From contig CM077115.1 of the NCBI GenBank assembly GCA_039619475.1, forward strand, positions 421,050,557-421,114,556: a stretch of 64,000 bases of DNA, written 5' to 3'. This DNA is from Icerya purchasi. Its lineage: Eukaryota; Arthropoda; Insecta; Hemiptera; Monophlebidae. The translations under genes and the position numbers were made by a program. Shown here piece after piece: positions 51,485 through 62,176 of this stretch (its first letter is position 1; the number at the start of each line of letters is the position of its first letter). A model generated the notes under the pieces. It saw nothing but the letters and a program-made list of their open reading frames with translations, was not told the DNA's origin and made no database searches.

Positions 51485-52061
51485 GTCATGCATATAATTT
51501 TTAGTTTTAGCTTTAGCTTACGTATTATTGTTGAAGCCAGCTACCAGTATTTTGGGACTGGGGAATGTGTGTGATTAATTTTAGATTTTATTTTAGATAT
51601 TCTTTTATTTTAACTTTTATTAATTTCTGCGGCTTTTTACTGATTTTTACTACTTCTTACTTGTTTCCTTGTTATTACTGACTTGTAAGTAAGTTGTAAA
51701 TTTTATCATTTAAGATTGTTTGTAAACATGGGCTACTAATGTTGTACTGTGCAGTTTTCATTTTTGTTTTTGTATGTACCATATTCGTTAATTTTGAGAT
51801 GTATTAGAGTGGCCCACGTATAATAATTTCAACATGCATGTTTTTAGTTTAGCTTTCTTAAATATTCATGTCAAACACAAATTATATTCCTATTACATTC
51901 GCTACTCGCTCTAAAGGAGCGCATTTGCGACTTCAAATATTATTTAGTATATATAATTACCGTTGTACATATTCCGATATATATGATTTGATTTGATTTG
52001 ATTTGGATTTGGACCGGGAATAAACCGGGAATTTAAAAATTATATTTGAGTGGTTACCGTG
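51137..52061. mobile_element. hAT-like non-autonomous element, copy 2, split by an insertion
   Basis: From AAAAGTAAAAATAGCC (about 51,156) to AATCGGGAG (51,371) it follows copy 1 (4592-4945) nearly base for base. It resumes at GATTTGGACC (52,006) and ends in GTGGTTACCGTG at 52,061. The outer ends begin CAGGGGCTG and, inverted, CACGGTAACCA. It sits between ORF1 and ORF2 of the Jockey-like element, so it inserted there. Confidence 0.75.
51372..52005 (+). mobile_element. 634-bp insertion with a (GATTT)n tail, probable CR1/RTE-like 3'-UTR
   Basis: Absent from copy 1 of the surrounding element, whose sequence runs continuously across the junction. It contains an (ATT)n tract at 51,446-51,483, a small hairpin (CGCTCTAAAGGAGCG) near 51,907, and ends in four GATTT-type units, a tail like those of some non-LTR elements. 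No coding capacity is seen. Target duplication is not distinguishable. Confidence 0.6.
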
Positions 52062-52199
52062 AGATTTACTAACCAAGTTTAAATCTTTTAATATAAATAA
52101 AATTATGATATGTATCAAAGATATGCTATTTGTATTTAAGGATAGCCGAAATTTGGATATTTTCACTAAGATAACTTCTATTATTGATAGAGCACTAAT

Positions 52200-54300
52200 C
52201 AGATTAAAGCGATAGCGTGGAATGAAAATTCTATTAGAAACAAAATTCTTGAACCTGGCAACCTAGTGCGCGAGAAGCAATCGACATGGTCTGTCTAGGC
52301 GATACTAAAATTAATGATAATTACCATTTTAAATGCCCCGGCGTATGCAGGAAGGATCGAAAAGCACGGGGGGACGGCGTGGCTCTACCACATTATACCT
52401 TGCTTACCCTAACCTTACATCACACTGAGTCCATCGGTGTCGTTCTACATGTCGACAATGAACTTATATACCTGTACTCCTTATACTGCCCACTTAACAA
52501 CTCTCATTTTGAAAATGATATTTCGTCACTTACGCGTTTTGTTAACAAAATTATCATGGCTGGAGATTTTAATGCTAGAAACACAGCTTGGAATCGTTTT
52601 GCTAATAATAAACCAGGTAGACTTCTGCTCGATCTATCGCTTAAAAAGAATTTTTCTATACTTTCTGCTAAAAACCCCGTTTATATTCCAACCTCAAATC
52701 ACATGAGACCAAATGTAATTGACCACGTATTATGCAAAAAATTTCCATATATCTCCACACCTATTTTACTACAATGTCAAACCATAATCTCATATATTTT
52801 GAAACAAACAAATCCTTTAAATTAACCCCAGAAAATTCATTTTCGATTTTAAGCACGCGGACTGGGCTCAATATAGAAATTACATAAACAGTACGTTACG
52901 AATTCACGCGCGCCCTGCTACCCCTGATCAAATAAACGTCTCTATAAAATTTCCTCATGGACATCATTCTAACATCGTCGCAGCAGTATATACCGAAAAA
53001 CAAACTAACCTCCTACTGTGGTATTTCCCTACCAAATCAAAAATATTATTTTCGTAAACAGTACCAGAAAAACAGAATCGGCGGGTATAAAGCCGTCTGT
53101 AATGCTCTCACTGGTCTAGTGAAATTGAACGCTGCAACAGCGACTGGAACAATAAACTTATATCGTTAATTACGAAGACAACTATCTCTGGAATGTCGCT
53201 AAAAAACTTACTCTCTGCCTCTCACTTATAATAATCATAGTGCGTATTCCGATAAAGATAAAACAGAGTTTCTCGCTAACCACTGTTCTCTTGTCCATTC
53301 TGAAAATTTAACTCTTTCTTTAGCACTTCACACAAACAAGGTTGAGACCGCCGTTCGGAAATATTGTACAGCCACATCCCCGCCTAACTCAAAAATTCAT
53401 TCTCTTTCACCCGATGAAATACGTACATTAAAATCTAAGATGTTAAATCCCCACTGGAAAAATACTATCATGATTAAAAACTTGCCTCAGAAGGATATAG
53501 TCTACTTAACGAACATAATCAATGCTACATTACTTACTGGCTATTATTACCCTTCAGTATGGAAAAAAGTCCATCATTGTACCTAAAAGCAGGAAGCGCC
53601 CTTTGTGCACAACATACATCCCATTAGTTTAATCAGTAATATAAGTAAAGTAGCCGAAAAAGCCGGTGAACATAATATCCTAAAAAAAATACACAGTTTG
53701 GTTTCAGATCGCAACTGTCTAAGCTCGTTTCGCTGATTATATAATCAACCAATTTAATCTAAATAAGCATACTGGTCTGCTTCTGTCAGACATCGAAAAA
53801 GCTTACGATACAGCTTGGCATAATGGCATAGTATACCAAATGTTGCGCTACAGTTTTTCCACATATCTCACAGGTCTTATAAAATCCTATCTCTCTTCCA
53901 GATCTTTCACGGCTAGGTTGGTTTATTACTTACTCCAATTCGGGAGCCTTGACTGCTGGCCTGCCACAGGGTAGCAGCATCCTTGGTCCCTTCTTTTACA
54001 TCCTATACATGAACGATTTACGACGAATACAAGACGTTAACATTTCTCTGTATACTGATGATATTGTTGTGTCTTCCGAGTAGCTCTACAATAAAATATA
54101 TAAATACTACGCAAAATGGAAAATTAAAATCAACCTCCTAAAAACTGAAGCCATATTGTTAACCAGACGCAGACCATAAGTGACACATTTTGTTAGAATA
54201 AATAATACCGAATTAGACTAGAACCTGCGGTAAAATATCTTAGGCTCATCTTAGAATTAACGCAAAAATCAGAAACAGCTAAAACTATATTAAATTAGGA
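52200..54300 (+). pseudogene. Jockey-like ORF2 relic: APE endonuclease and reverse transcriptase
   Basis: IAWNENSIRNKILEPGNL (about 52,208-52,262) opens the APE-type endonuclease. MAGDFNARNTAWNRF (about 52,556-52,600) holds its metal-binding Asp/Asn, and NHMRPNVIDHVLCKK its C-terminal Asp-His region. The RT follows: SLSPDEIRTLKSKM, HPISLISNISKVAEK, SDIEKAYDTAWHNGIVY (catalytic Asp), RSFTARLV and YTDDIVVSSE. The last has YTDD where the family has Tyr-Ala-Asp-Asp. KIKINLLKTEAILLTRR is then followed by loss of similarity at about 54,300. Stops and frame changes are frequent. The thumb and 3' end are missing, unusual for elements that are normally truncated at the 5' end. Confidence 0.85.
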
Positions 54301-54429
54301 ATTTTAGTAGAGGAGTCTTTTGAAATTTAAGGAGAAAATTCAGAAAAAGTTCGAGTTTAAACGGATATATTTTAAAATTATCTAACGATTAATATTAACC
54401 GGAGATTTTATGATATGACAGAAAATTTA

Positions 54430-54880
54430 ACACGTCGAAATTAAAAAAAGAAAAAAACAATAAGCTCTCAACGAAAAAGTTGTTTGTAGTAAGTTTAAAC
54501 AGAATTCAGTTAGAGACGATCGAGCTGATCGAATGAGCCAAGCGCGAGCCTGGCGAATTGTTAATTCTGATTACGAATCGAGTGATTTCAAGAAGGACAT
54601 CTCACCGTTTATTTTCTTTCAAGACTCCGTATTTTTGTTAAAAATTATGCAGCTTATTTATTTATTTATTTACTTTTTTTTCAAGGGGTTTGTCAGTGAG
54701 CACATTACCCCGAGAAATGGGAGGGAGAAGTAATAAATTTATATTCTTATGCGTTTAAGGACAGAGGATGAAAATACTTTTCAAGGGCGGAAATAACCGA
54801 AACAGATGGAAACGAGAGAATGCAAGCAGCACAGTAGGGATATCAAGTTTTAACAATGAAGAATAGAAGGACGATTGCTT
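54430..54880. other. Stretch with no supported gene
   Basis: The 66-codon ORF at 54533-54733 begins plausibly (MSQARAWRIVNSDYES) but has no recognisable domain, and its second half is low-complexity. Confidence 0.3.
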
Positions 54881-54889
54881 AGCAGAGAA

Positions 54890-55930
54890 GGTCACAGATT
54901 CGAATAAAACATGATACTAGGATCATAAAGAACGTATGTGGAAGGGCAGTGGAAAGGACAAAATGGAGTAGTTGCAGTTGAAAACAGAGAAAACGATGCA
55001 GGAAGGAGACTATGGTTAAAGCGAAGACGACAAATAGCAGAGATTCTGGGAGCGTTTAAGAGAGGGCAAGTATCAAGAAAACTATAGGCGAAGAGGAAGA
55101 GATGGCTGAATAGAGAGATAAAAGAAGGCAGGATTAGGAAGTGAAGAAGAATAGGAGTTGAGCAGTAGTTTGAAGTGAGCGGCTGAAGAAAAAAGAGCAC
55201 AATATTATGGACTAAAAATGTGCCTAAAAATGTGCCCTTGGAAATGAAACAGTGGACTAATGATCATCCACTGATTCGTGTTAGACTTAATGCCTAAATG
55301 ACCAGGAATCCACAGAAGATTGATCTCGATCGAGTGGAGAAGGAAAAGATCATGAATGAGAAAGCTTATGAGAGGTATTACGTAATCGGAAGAGGAAGCA
55401 GGAAGAGGAGATGAGATGGCTTGTGGAACACACTTTTAGAATCTGAGATAATGAGAACTTTATAAGAAATTCTTTAATGAGGAAACAAAAAGAACAGCGC
55501 GTAGAATAGCAACAGATTCCGCGTAGAAAATTAAACAAAAGGAAGGAAGCTTGAAAGACCGATAAGGTAATTAAAGGCGGGTCTAAAGAAGGCCAACGTC
55601 GTTTGGAGAACGTATAGAGATTGTGATGCGTGAAGGAGAGTAAGCATTGGAGAATTCAGCTCTGGCGACGTGCTGAGGAACAGATTTAGAACAGAACGGA
55701 ATATAAAGTCAATTAATCGGATGAAGGAAACTAGAAAAACTGAAAGAGAAATAAGCAAGTTTATCGCGACACTATAAATAAAAGGCGGAAAATGTTGCAG
55801 CTTAATAATGAAATCATGTATTAAACTTATGTTAACCATTAGTGTGTTGAAACGTGATCTTTTATATGTTGTTTTACGAATATGAAGTGATAAAATGCGT
55901 TTTTCAGTGTTAGTTTTTTGCCATTTCATT
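54890..55930 (-). pseudogene. Family X retrotransposon, copy C
   Basis: ICRLRFNHSLLPASFSLF and TTPFCPFHCPSTYVLYDPS (54,900-55,050) follow the C-terminal tail of copies A and B (FNHSLLPASLFHF, LCHPFHAP). Upstream, ELNSPMLTLLHASQSLYVL and LAFFRPAFNYLIGL (55,540-55,680) correspond to the RT thumb. Divergence and frame changes are much greater than between A and B, so this is an older copy. Confidence 0.6.
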
Positions 55931-56004
55931 TAAGTGGCAAAGCGGTCATCAACAATTCATAGTTTAATAAAACGATTTTGCATTTTTCGCTTCAATCGAC
56001 GAGT

Positions 56005-56460
56005 GATTTAATATTAATTCTTTTTGATTTTTTTTTTTTTTTAAAGTGTTCGTTAAAATAGACAGTGGCCCAAGAGAAGAGGGAAAACGGTAAGACATAT
56101 AAGAGGTTTACGCAGTCAGATATAGAGGATAGAAAAGACTCAAGTGCCAGAATGATCATGATGGCGAGGAGAGAATAAAAGATGCACAATAAGGAGTTGG
56201 AAGACCAATTAGTCGAAGAGAAGAATAGAAGGAAGAACGTTTGGAAGCGATACAGGTGCACTCAAATAAAATGTGATCAGCGTCACCTATAAAGTTGCGA
56301 GAGGAAGGGTGAAGGGGACAGTGAGGAGAGGGGACTAAAATAGAGATGCAGGAAGCAAATTGTGTCCAAAGTGTAGGCGACAGATTGCAGAGAACGTTAA
56401 ACGCCGTATGGGGAGGGAGTGCAGCAATAATTTCCTTACTTCAATCCTTTGTTCTTTTCA
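56005..56460 (-). pseudogene. Family X retrotransposon, copy D (C-terminal fragment)
   Basis: On the - strand CPLHPSSRNFIGDADHILFE and then CTCIASK (about 56,225-56,320) match the Cys/His tail of copy A (ANHVLFECFC). FSSTNWSSNSLLCIFYSLL follows, ending near an A-rich run at 56,030-56,044. It lies head-to-tail with copy C. Confidence 0.65.
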
Positions 56461-56829
56461 TCTCCTATCGTCTGAGAATCTAAATTTCTAATATAATACA
56501 TTTAAGTAGTTAAAACCGAGGCCAAGTCTAAGAAAAAAAAAGTTTTCTTTTAAGCTTTTTCAGAATTTTGATAAAACGTCTCAAAATACTTTATGAAAAA
56601 AAAAAAATTAAGATTATGGATAGTCTTATTTTTATGGGGGGGGGTGAAGGTGCGTCTTTATGAGCAGGAGCTCCGCTATAAAAGTTGAAATAACCATTTT
56701 AACCATACAATAAAAACTTTGTAGGAAAAATATAGCCGATCAAATTTGGATTTACCAGGCTTTTGAAAAACAAAATTTTTTACTCCGTGCCTATATCGAT
56801 AGAAAATTCTCTCTCGCTATATATTTAAA

Positions 56830-57440
56830 AGTAACCAAAACCGTATTTGGATTTTATGGATTCCTGCCCACGCTGGTATTCCAGGGAACGAACCGGCAGA
56901 CACGCCGGCAAAGGAGGCTGCTGTGACTTCGCCGGTACCGAGCGTTCCTGTTCCAGTAACCGATCTCAAGATTTATATAAAATATGGTTTAAAGGTTCCA
57001 TGACAGAGGAAATGACAGCAAACATCACAAACGAATAAGCTTCGCTCGATCAAGTCGTCAGTATCACCGTGGAAATATATCACTTCTACATCGAACGGAT
57101 GATGTAGTCATCATCAGACTTCGATTGGGTCGCACACAGCTAACCCACGAATATTTACTAAATGGAACTGAAGCTCCTCTCAATGTGTCGTGTGCAGTGT
57201 TATCCTCGCCATTCACCATATACTTACCGAACGCCCTTCATACTGCTTGGAAAAGAAATTCTTCAACCTGCCTTCTTCTCTTTCCTTCATCCATAAAGAC
57301 AATTCCTGCTCACTGTTCAGCTTAATTCTTTTCCTTCATAAGTTCGGACTCTATTCACTCAGCTAAACCCCTTTCTCCTCTGTAATTGCTGCGCGTGGCA
57401 CGTAAATCTAATTTAATAATAATATTAATACTTAATAATA
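56830..57440 (+). pseudogene. RNase H-domain fragment of an I/LOA-like non-LTR element
   Basis: ILWIPAHAGIPGNEPADTPA (about 56,852-56,912) is the C-terminal RNase H motif with the final catalytic aspartate intact. LRLGRTQLTHEYLLNG (57,118-57,165) is the conserved block that precedes the terminal Cys/His knuckle, but the knuckle cysteines are largely lost. Low-complexity AATAAT sequence follows at about 57,413-57,445, compatible with a (TAA)n-like tail. Confidence 0.7.
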
Positions 57441-57449
57441 ATTTTTTAG

Positions 57450-60430
57450 CGCATCTTTCGAAATTTTGTGTAAAGTTTTTGAAAACTACGAAACGCAGCG
57501 ATCCCAATGTGTTATACTAGAAATTTTTCAAGCAATTTATATAAATAGCTATAATAATACATTTGCGGTACGGTTGCATGAAAAACGTATGGCCGTTTAA
57601 AAGTAGGAAATACTCGTATTTTTTTCGAATTTTGGAATTTTACAAATGTAAAAAGTGTACGGTATAATTCTTAACCGAACATAACGTTTTTCTATATTTT
57701 AACTGGTTAAGATTTTTATTTTTCTCACCTTATTCATTTTGTTATCGAACGGTGTTTACGAATATTTAATCAAATTTATTTAGTTTTTTAATTAGCTGTT
57801 AAAAAACGAAAAGTACCGGTGTTTTTTGTACGGAAAACTCTTTTTTGAATTGTGCAGAAATTTAAAAATCGTTTGCTGTAATATGTACCTAGCTCTGTCC
57901 AGTTTTTGTCTATGTGAAACGAAATATTTTCCTAGCACGACTTGAACTAACTAAAATAAGAGACTTAATTTCATTATCTTTTTTAGGGGGGAAACATCAA
58001 TGGAGTTGCACCTTCTGCTCGCGATTTATTGAGAACATTTATTAGATAGCCTCACCATATTTGGCTGGTTATAATTATTCAATTGAAAGAAAAAAGAAAA
58101 AAAAGAAAAAATTTAGGTACAAAGGGGTTGAAAATATAACAGGAATAATTATGGTGTATTCATATAGGTCAAATTACTTTTAAACAATTGTTGTCTGTTT
58201 GCCGACAAATAATAATACCGAGGTATTGTTGAACAAAAAACTTTTATCAGCTATGCATTACATTATTATTATGCTACTACTCTAATGATTACTATAATTG
58301 GCAGGAATAGTCGATTCGCGGTTCGGAAAGATGATCAAAATGATATACCATTTCATTAGCCCAGTGAACTTTGTTTACTTAACATTTCGTCGATTGTTAC
58401 TTCGTTGTTCGTAGATCTTTATTTCGAGAATATTGTTTGTTCCGGCAAATTGCAACATTTCCTACAAATACCATCTTATTTCCATTACGATAATTCGACT
58501 TACGCCCATTCTTGTTTGTTTTCAAGGTCATCAGGAGTTTGAATCAGCAATATTCAACGTTAAAACCGAGTCAAGAGCTTTTCATTTTACGCGAGGTAAA
58601 TAATTTATGTTCAGTTTTGTTTTCGATGCAGATAAATTTTCCACAAAATTAAGTTCGCTTTCTAGCGTATTTAGAATCTTAGCAATCCTATATATGTTTA
58701 TCTGTATTTTCCGTATCGAACCATTCTGATAAATTTTCATTTTGTAGATTTTTAAAATACTTAATCTCTCCTCTCAGTGATGCTGCGAGTTGAAAACGCT
58801 CCATGAATGTATACTTATGTCAGCGTTTTATCGATAATAAAAGCTCGGTTCCATTTTTTTAAATGGTGCTCGTGTATTAGTGATGTTTTAAGAAAAAAAA
58901 AAAAAAAAAAAAAAAAAACAGCATCACTAGAAAATTACCTAGTTGTATACATATATTTTAAAATAATTAGTTTTACATTCTACTTAAAAGAGCGAATTCT
59001 TTTAATTTCTATCTTCGGGGCTAAATTTTGGACTTTTTTTTTTCGTTCTCTTCTTTTTAATTTTTATTTACTTCAATAATTGTTATAATATACAGTTAAT
59101 AAAATTACAAAATGTATTAGTTGACCCCGGAAAGAATAATTACCATTAATAGTGTTTGGTATGTCTAAGTAGAAAAAAAAATCAAAACAAAAAACAGAAA
59201 AATTGTTATTTGTACCGTTTTTTATATTACTTTTTAAACTTATTTTCTTCGTTATTCTTTAATGTGATCAAAAAATTCCTCCCCGAAATTCCTATCAGGT
59301 TGTGTAAACGTGTCCTATTATTTTCATAATCAATGTTAAATTCTGTAATTTAAAATGCAAAGAGCTTTTTTTAAATTTCTTTTTACTTAATTTCTGAAAT
59401 TGTAGGTATTTATTAACTTACCTCTCCCTACATTGAGGGAAACTTTTTTGAAATTTTTTTGATATAGCTGTCATCGCACAGATGTCGTCTTAAAGTTTAA
59501 GTACAAGTATAGTTGTTTTTGAGTTTGAAAATGCACCTTCTCTTACTTCTTCTTAGTTGTTCATTTAAAAATTGAATTAGTTCTGCTTGTCGCACTAATA
59601 AATTTTTGATTTAATTTTCTTTCGGCTACTTTCAGATCTTTTAAATTAGATACCGAGCTTTAATATACCCTAATAGATGTTTATAGGAACTGAAAGTTTA
59701 AGCCGAATGTACGGCGAGAAAAGGACCCCGGTTTCGGGTGTCTGTGGCTTCATAAAAACAAAATGCCTCGGTAATGTATTTGCGAATTTTACGTACGGTG
59801 ACCGTATAGCTTTCGGTAAGATTATAATTTTATTTATGAAATTAGGAGCGTTGTATTGAATTTGATTTTTCGTTTAATTTGTTTTTCCGTTGAATTTTTA
59901 AAAACTGTTAAAAAAAATTTTTTGGGATTTCGTGTATACGTGTGAAGTGCGAAGACTTATTAAGAAAGATCGCACGTTGAAAAATTCGAATGGAATTCAA
60001 TAACTTCCAAACGGTTTCACCTATGAACTTGAAATTGTGCATACAAAGCGCAATTAAAATATTCTTCAAAAAAACGTGTAATTTGGAACATCACTGCAAA
60101 ATTTAAAAAAAAACAACAAAAAACAATATGTAATATAGAAGTTAAAACGACTTAAAAACTTACTTAAAAATTCATAAGTTGCCGTAACCCTATTTAATAT
60201 GTGATATTCAAGTTAGTAGACATACGAGTATATAACAAACGTCAGATAAACATTTTCATTTTCAATAACTAAATGATTTGATAATATCGGTTTTATAGAA
60301 AAAATATCAAAAGAGAAGAGGTGTGTATTTCTTTGGAAGAATCAGCTTAACTGTAATAAATGAAAAAGCCGAAATAAATATCGAAACTTATATATGAAAA
60401 AGAATTTTGTATTGTATAATCGAAATTTTA
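57450..60430. other. AT-rich stretch with no supported gene
   Basis: Contains a poly-A run at 58,894-58,918. The only coding-like item is the weak candidate exon listed at 59,676-59,815. Confidence 0.4.
59676..59815 (+). other. Possible orphan exon
   Basis: A frame containing GTESLSRMYGEKRTPVSG and FIKTKCLGNVFANFTYGDR ends at a good donor (GTAAGA, 59,816). Upstream AG dinucleotides could serve as acceptors. Composition is more protein-like than the surroundings, but no homolog is recognised and no partner exon is seen. Confidence 0.15.
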
Positions 60431-60439
60431 AATTCAGAC

Positions 60440-62176
60440 CCTCAAGATCGAGAGATTTTTTTTCACCCCGGTCGTGTTGTATACCGACAAAGAACTCTTA
60501 CCGTTAGGAGATGACGAAAGCATATCTTGATTCCTTAACCACTTTCTTCTGCCAATGAGGAGCTTAATTCCTACAATCAATAAATTACAATCCTGGTCAA
60601 ATATCAATGGTCTAATGTTCTCTCCTTCCAAAACAATATATATTGAATTCCATAGAAGACGTGCTGCTGTCTCACCTACTATTTCTCTCACACTAGATAA
60701 TAATCCTATACCCTTCCAATCTACAGTGAAATTCTTGGGACTATTGTTCGATTGCAGACTATATCCTGGCGTCCACACATATCAGGTTTAAAGAAAAAAT
60801 ATTTAAAATCCCTCGGCATCATTAAATATTTATCAAATCCAAAATGTAATATCCATCCCAAGCTCCTTCTCTCAGTATATAAATCCATCGTCTTATCTAG
60901 AATCGTGTACGGGTGTCCAGCCTACTCCCAGGCATGTCATTCCTTAATAAATTCATTAGACGTAATCTATAATTCTGCCCTTCGTTCGATACTAGGAGCT
61001 CATAGAACCACTCCTGCATCTAGCATGTGCAATTTGTTGGGGTGACCGCCATTGTCATACCATAGAAACTACCATAGACGATGCCATACTCTTCAACCCT
61101 CTGCACCAAAACCTCGCATTAATCCCTCTATGGGATTCCCCAATAATAAAAACAGATGTATATCTTAAAAACAACTTCGGACAGCTACCAACTTAACGTC
61201 AACGAAACAGCTAAAAATGCAATAAATAAATACACCGACCACGCTATAGTCTACACAGATGATGCTAGAAAAAATCCCACCACAACCACATCGCCGACAG
61301 CATGTGCGTTCGTAGTATTAGATAAAGCGTTTTCTTTCCGACTACTCGATGACGGGCTGCACAGTACTGGACGCAGAAATGTATGCCATCCTATACGAGC
61401 TACTCTATATTTTATCTTGCAAACTTAACAAAAAGACATTAATAATTACAGACTCTCTGGCAGCATTAGAAGCCATATCCAGCCCTAAAACCAGAGATAT
61501 AATATTTACTCAAATCCTTCGTATGGTCATCGATACGCAGAAGTCCGAGGGCCAGGTGACGTTTATGTGGGTTCCCGGTCACGCAGGAATACCACGGAAT
61601 GAACAGGCGAACGTAATGGCACAATCAGTACTACAAGCTCTGCAGAACAGATATTCACCTCCCCCTTCATCCATGGCACAATTCTTTTTAGCGAAAAGCA
61701 AACAAGAATGGAAGGAACAATGGACCGCGTGTCAGACTTTTCTGTCTCAAGTAAAGTCAACGACCGAGCCATGGTGGTCCCCAATGAATTTTTCCCGCAG
61801 AGACTTCAGTGTGATCAGCCGACTGCGGACAGGCCACACAGTAATCTCGCACGACCATCTTCTAAATGGGTCAATTTTTCCAACGCAGTGCCCTTTCTGT
61901 ATAGGCAGTTTCATCCCAACCGTCCAGCACATATTAGTGGATTGCACAGTATTCGCATCAACACGGACGCTCCTATACCGTATAAAACACTCCCCGATAT
62001 GCTATCAAACTTCCAAAGTCAGAAACATACTTAATCATTAATTTTCTTAAAATTAACAGAATAGCTAAAGTAATATAGTCACAAACCCCGCACAGTGTAT
62101 CGTGATAGCCGCAGCAGTTAAATAAGGCATACTGAAGCTTATGGGATTCAATAAAATAAGAAAAAAAATAAAAAAT
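60440..62176 (+). pseudogene. I-like non-LTR element: RT end, RNase H and Cys/His tail
   Basis: 5'-truncated within the RT: NKLQSWSNINGLMFSPSKT, TVKFLGLLFDCRLY, then YKSIVLSRIVYGCPAY and NSALRSILGAHRTTPASS (60,570-61,040). RNase H follows: IVYTDDARKN (first Asp), TVLDAEMYAILYEL (Glu), LIITDSLAALEAI (Asp) and MWVPGHAGIPRNEQANVMA. In the last the expected aspartate is asparagine. RLRTGHTVISHDHLLNG and CPFC then HILVDC complete the terminal zinc knuckle. The RNase H is split between two frames near 61,350-61,430. A 230-codon ORF (61349-62041) is the longest intact piece in this part of the window. The 3' end AATAAAATAAG plus an A-rich tail at about 62,152-62,175 marks the element's end. Confidence 0.85.

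Noticed and set aside
50858..51574. Ile/Leu-rich ORFs on both strands near 51 kb
   Set aside because: They arise from the asparagine-codon-rich tail of Jockey ORF1 and an adjacent (ATT)n tract.
60434..60778. 114-codon - strand ORF
   Set aside because: It is the antisense shadow of the I-like element's RT, which is supported by clear motifs on the + strand.
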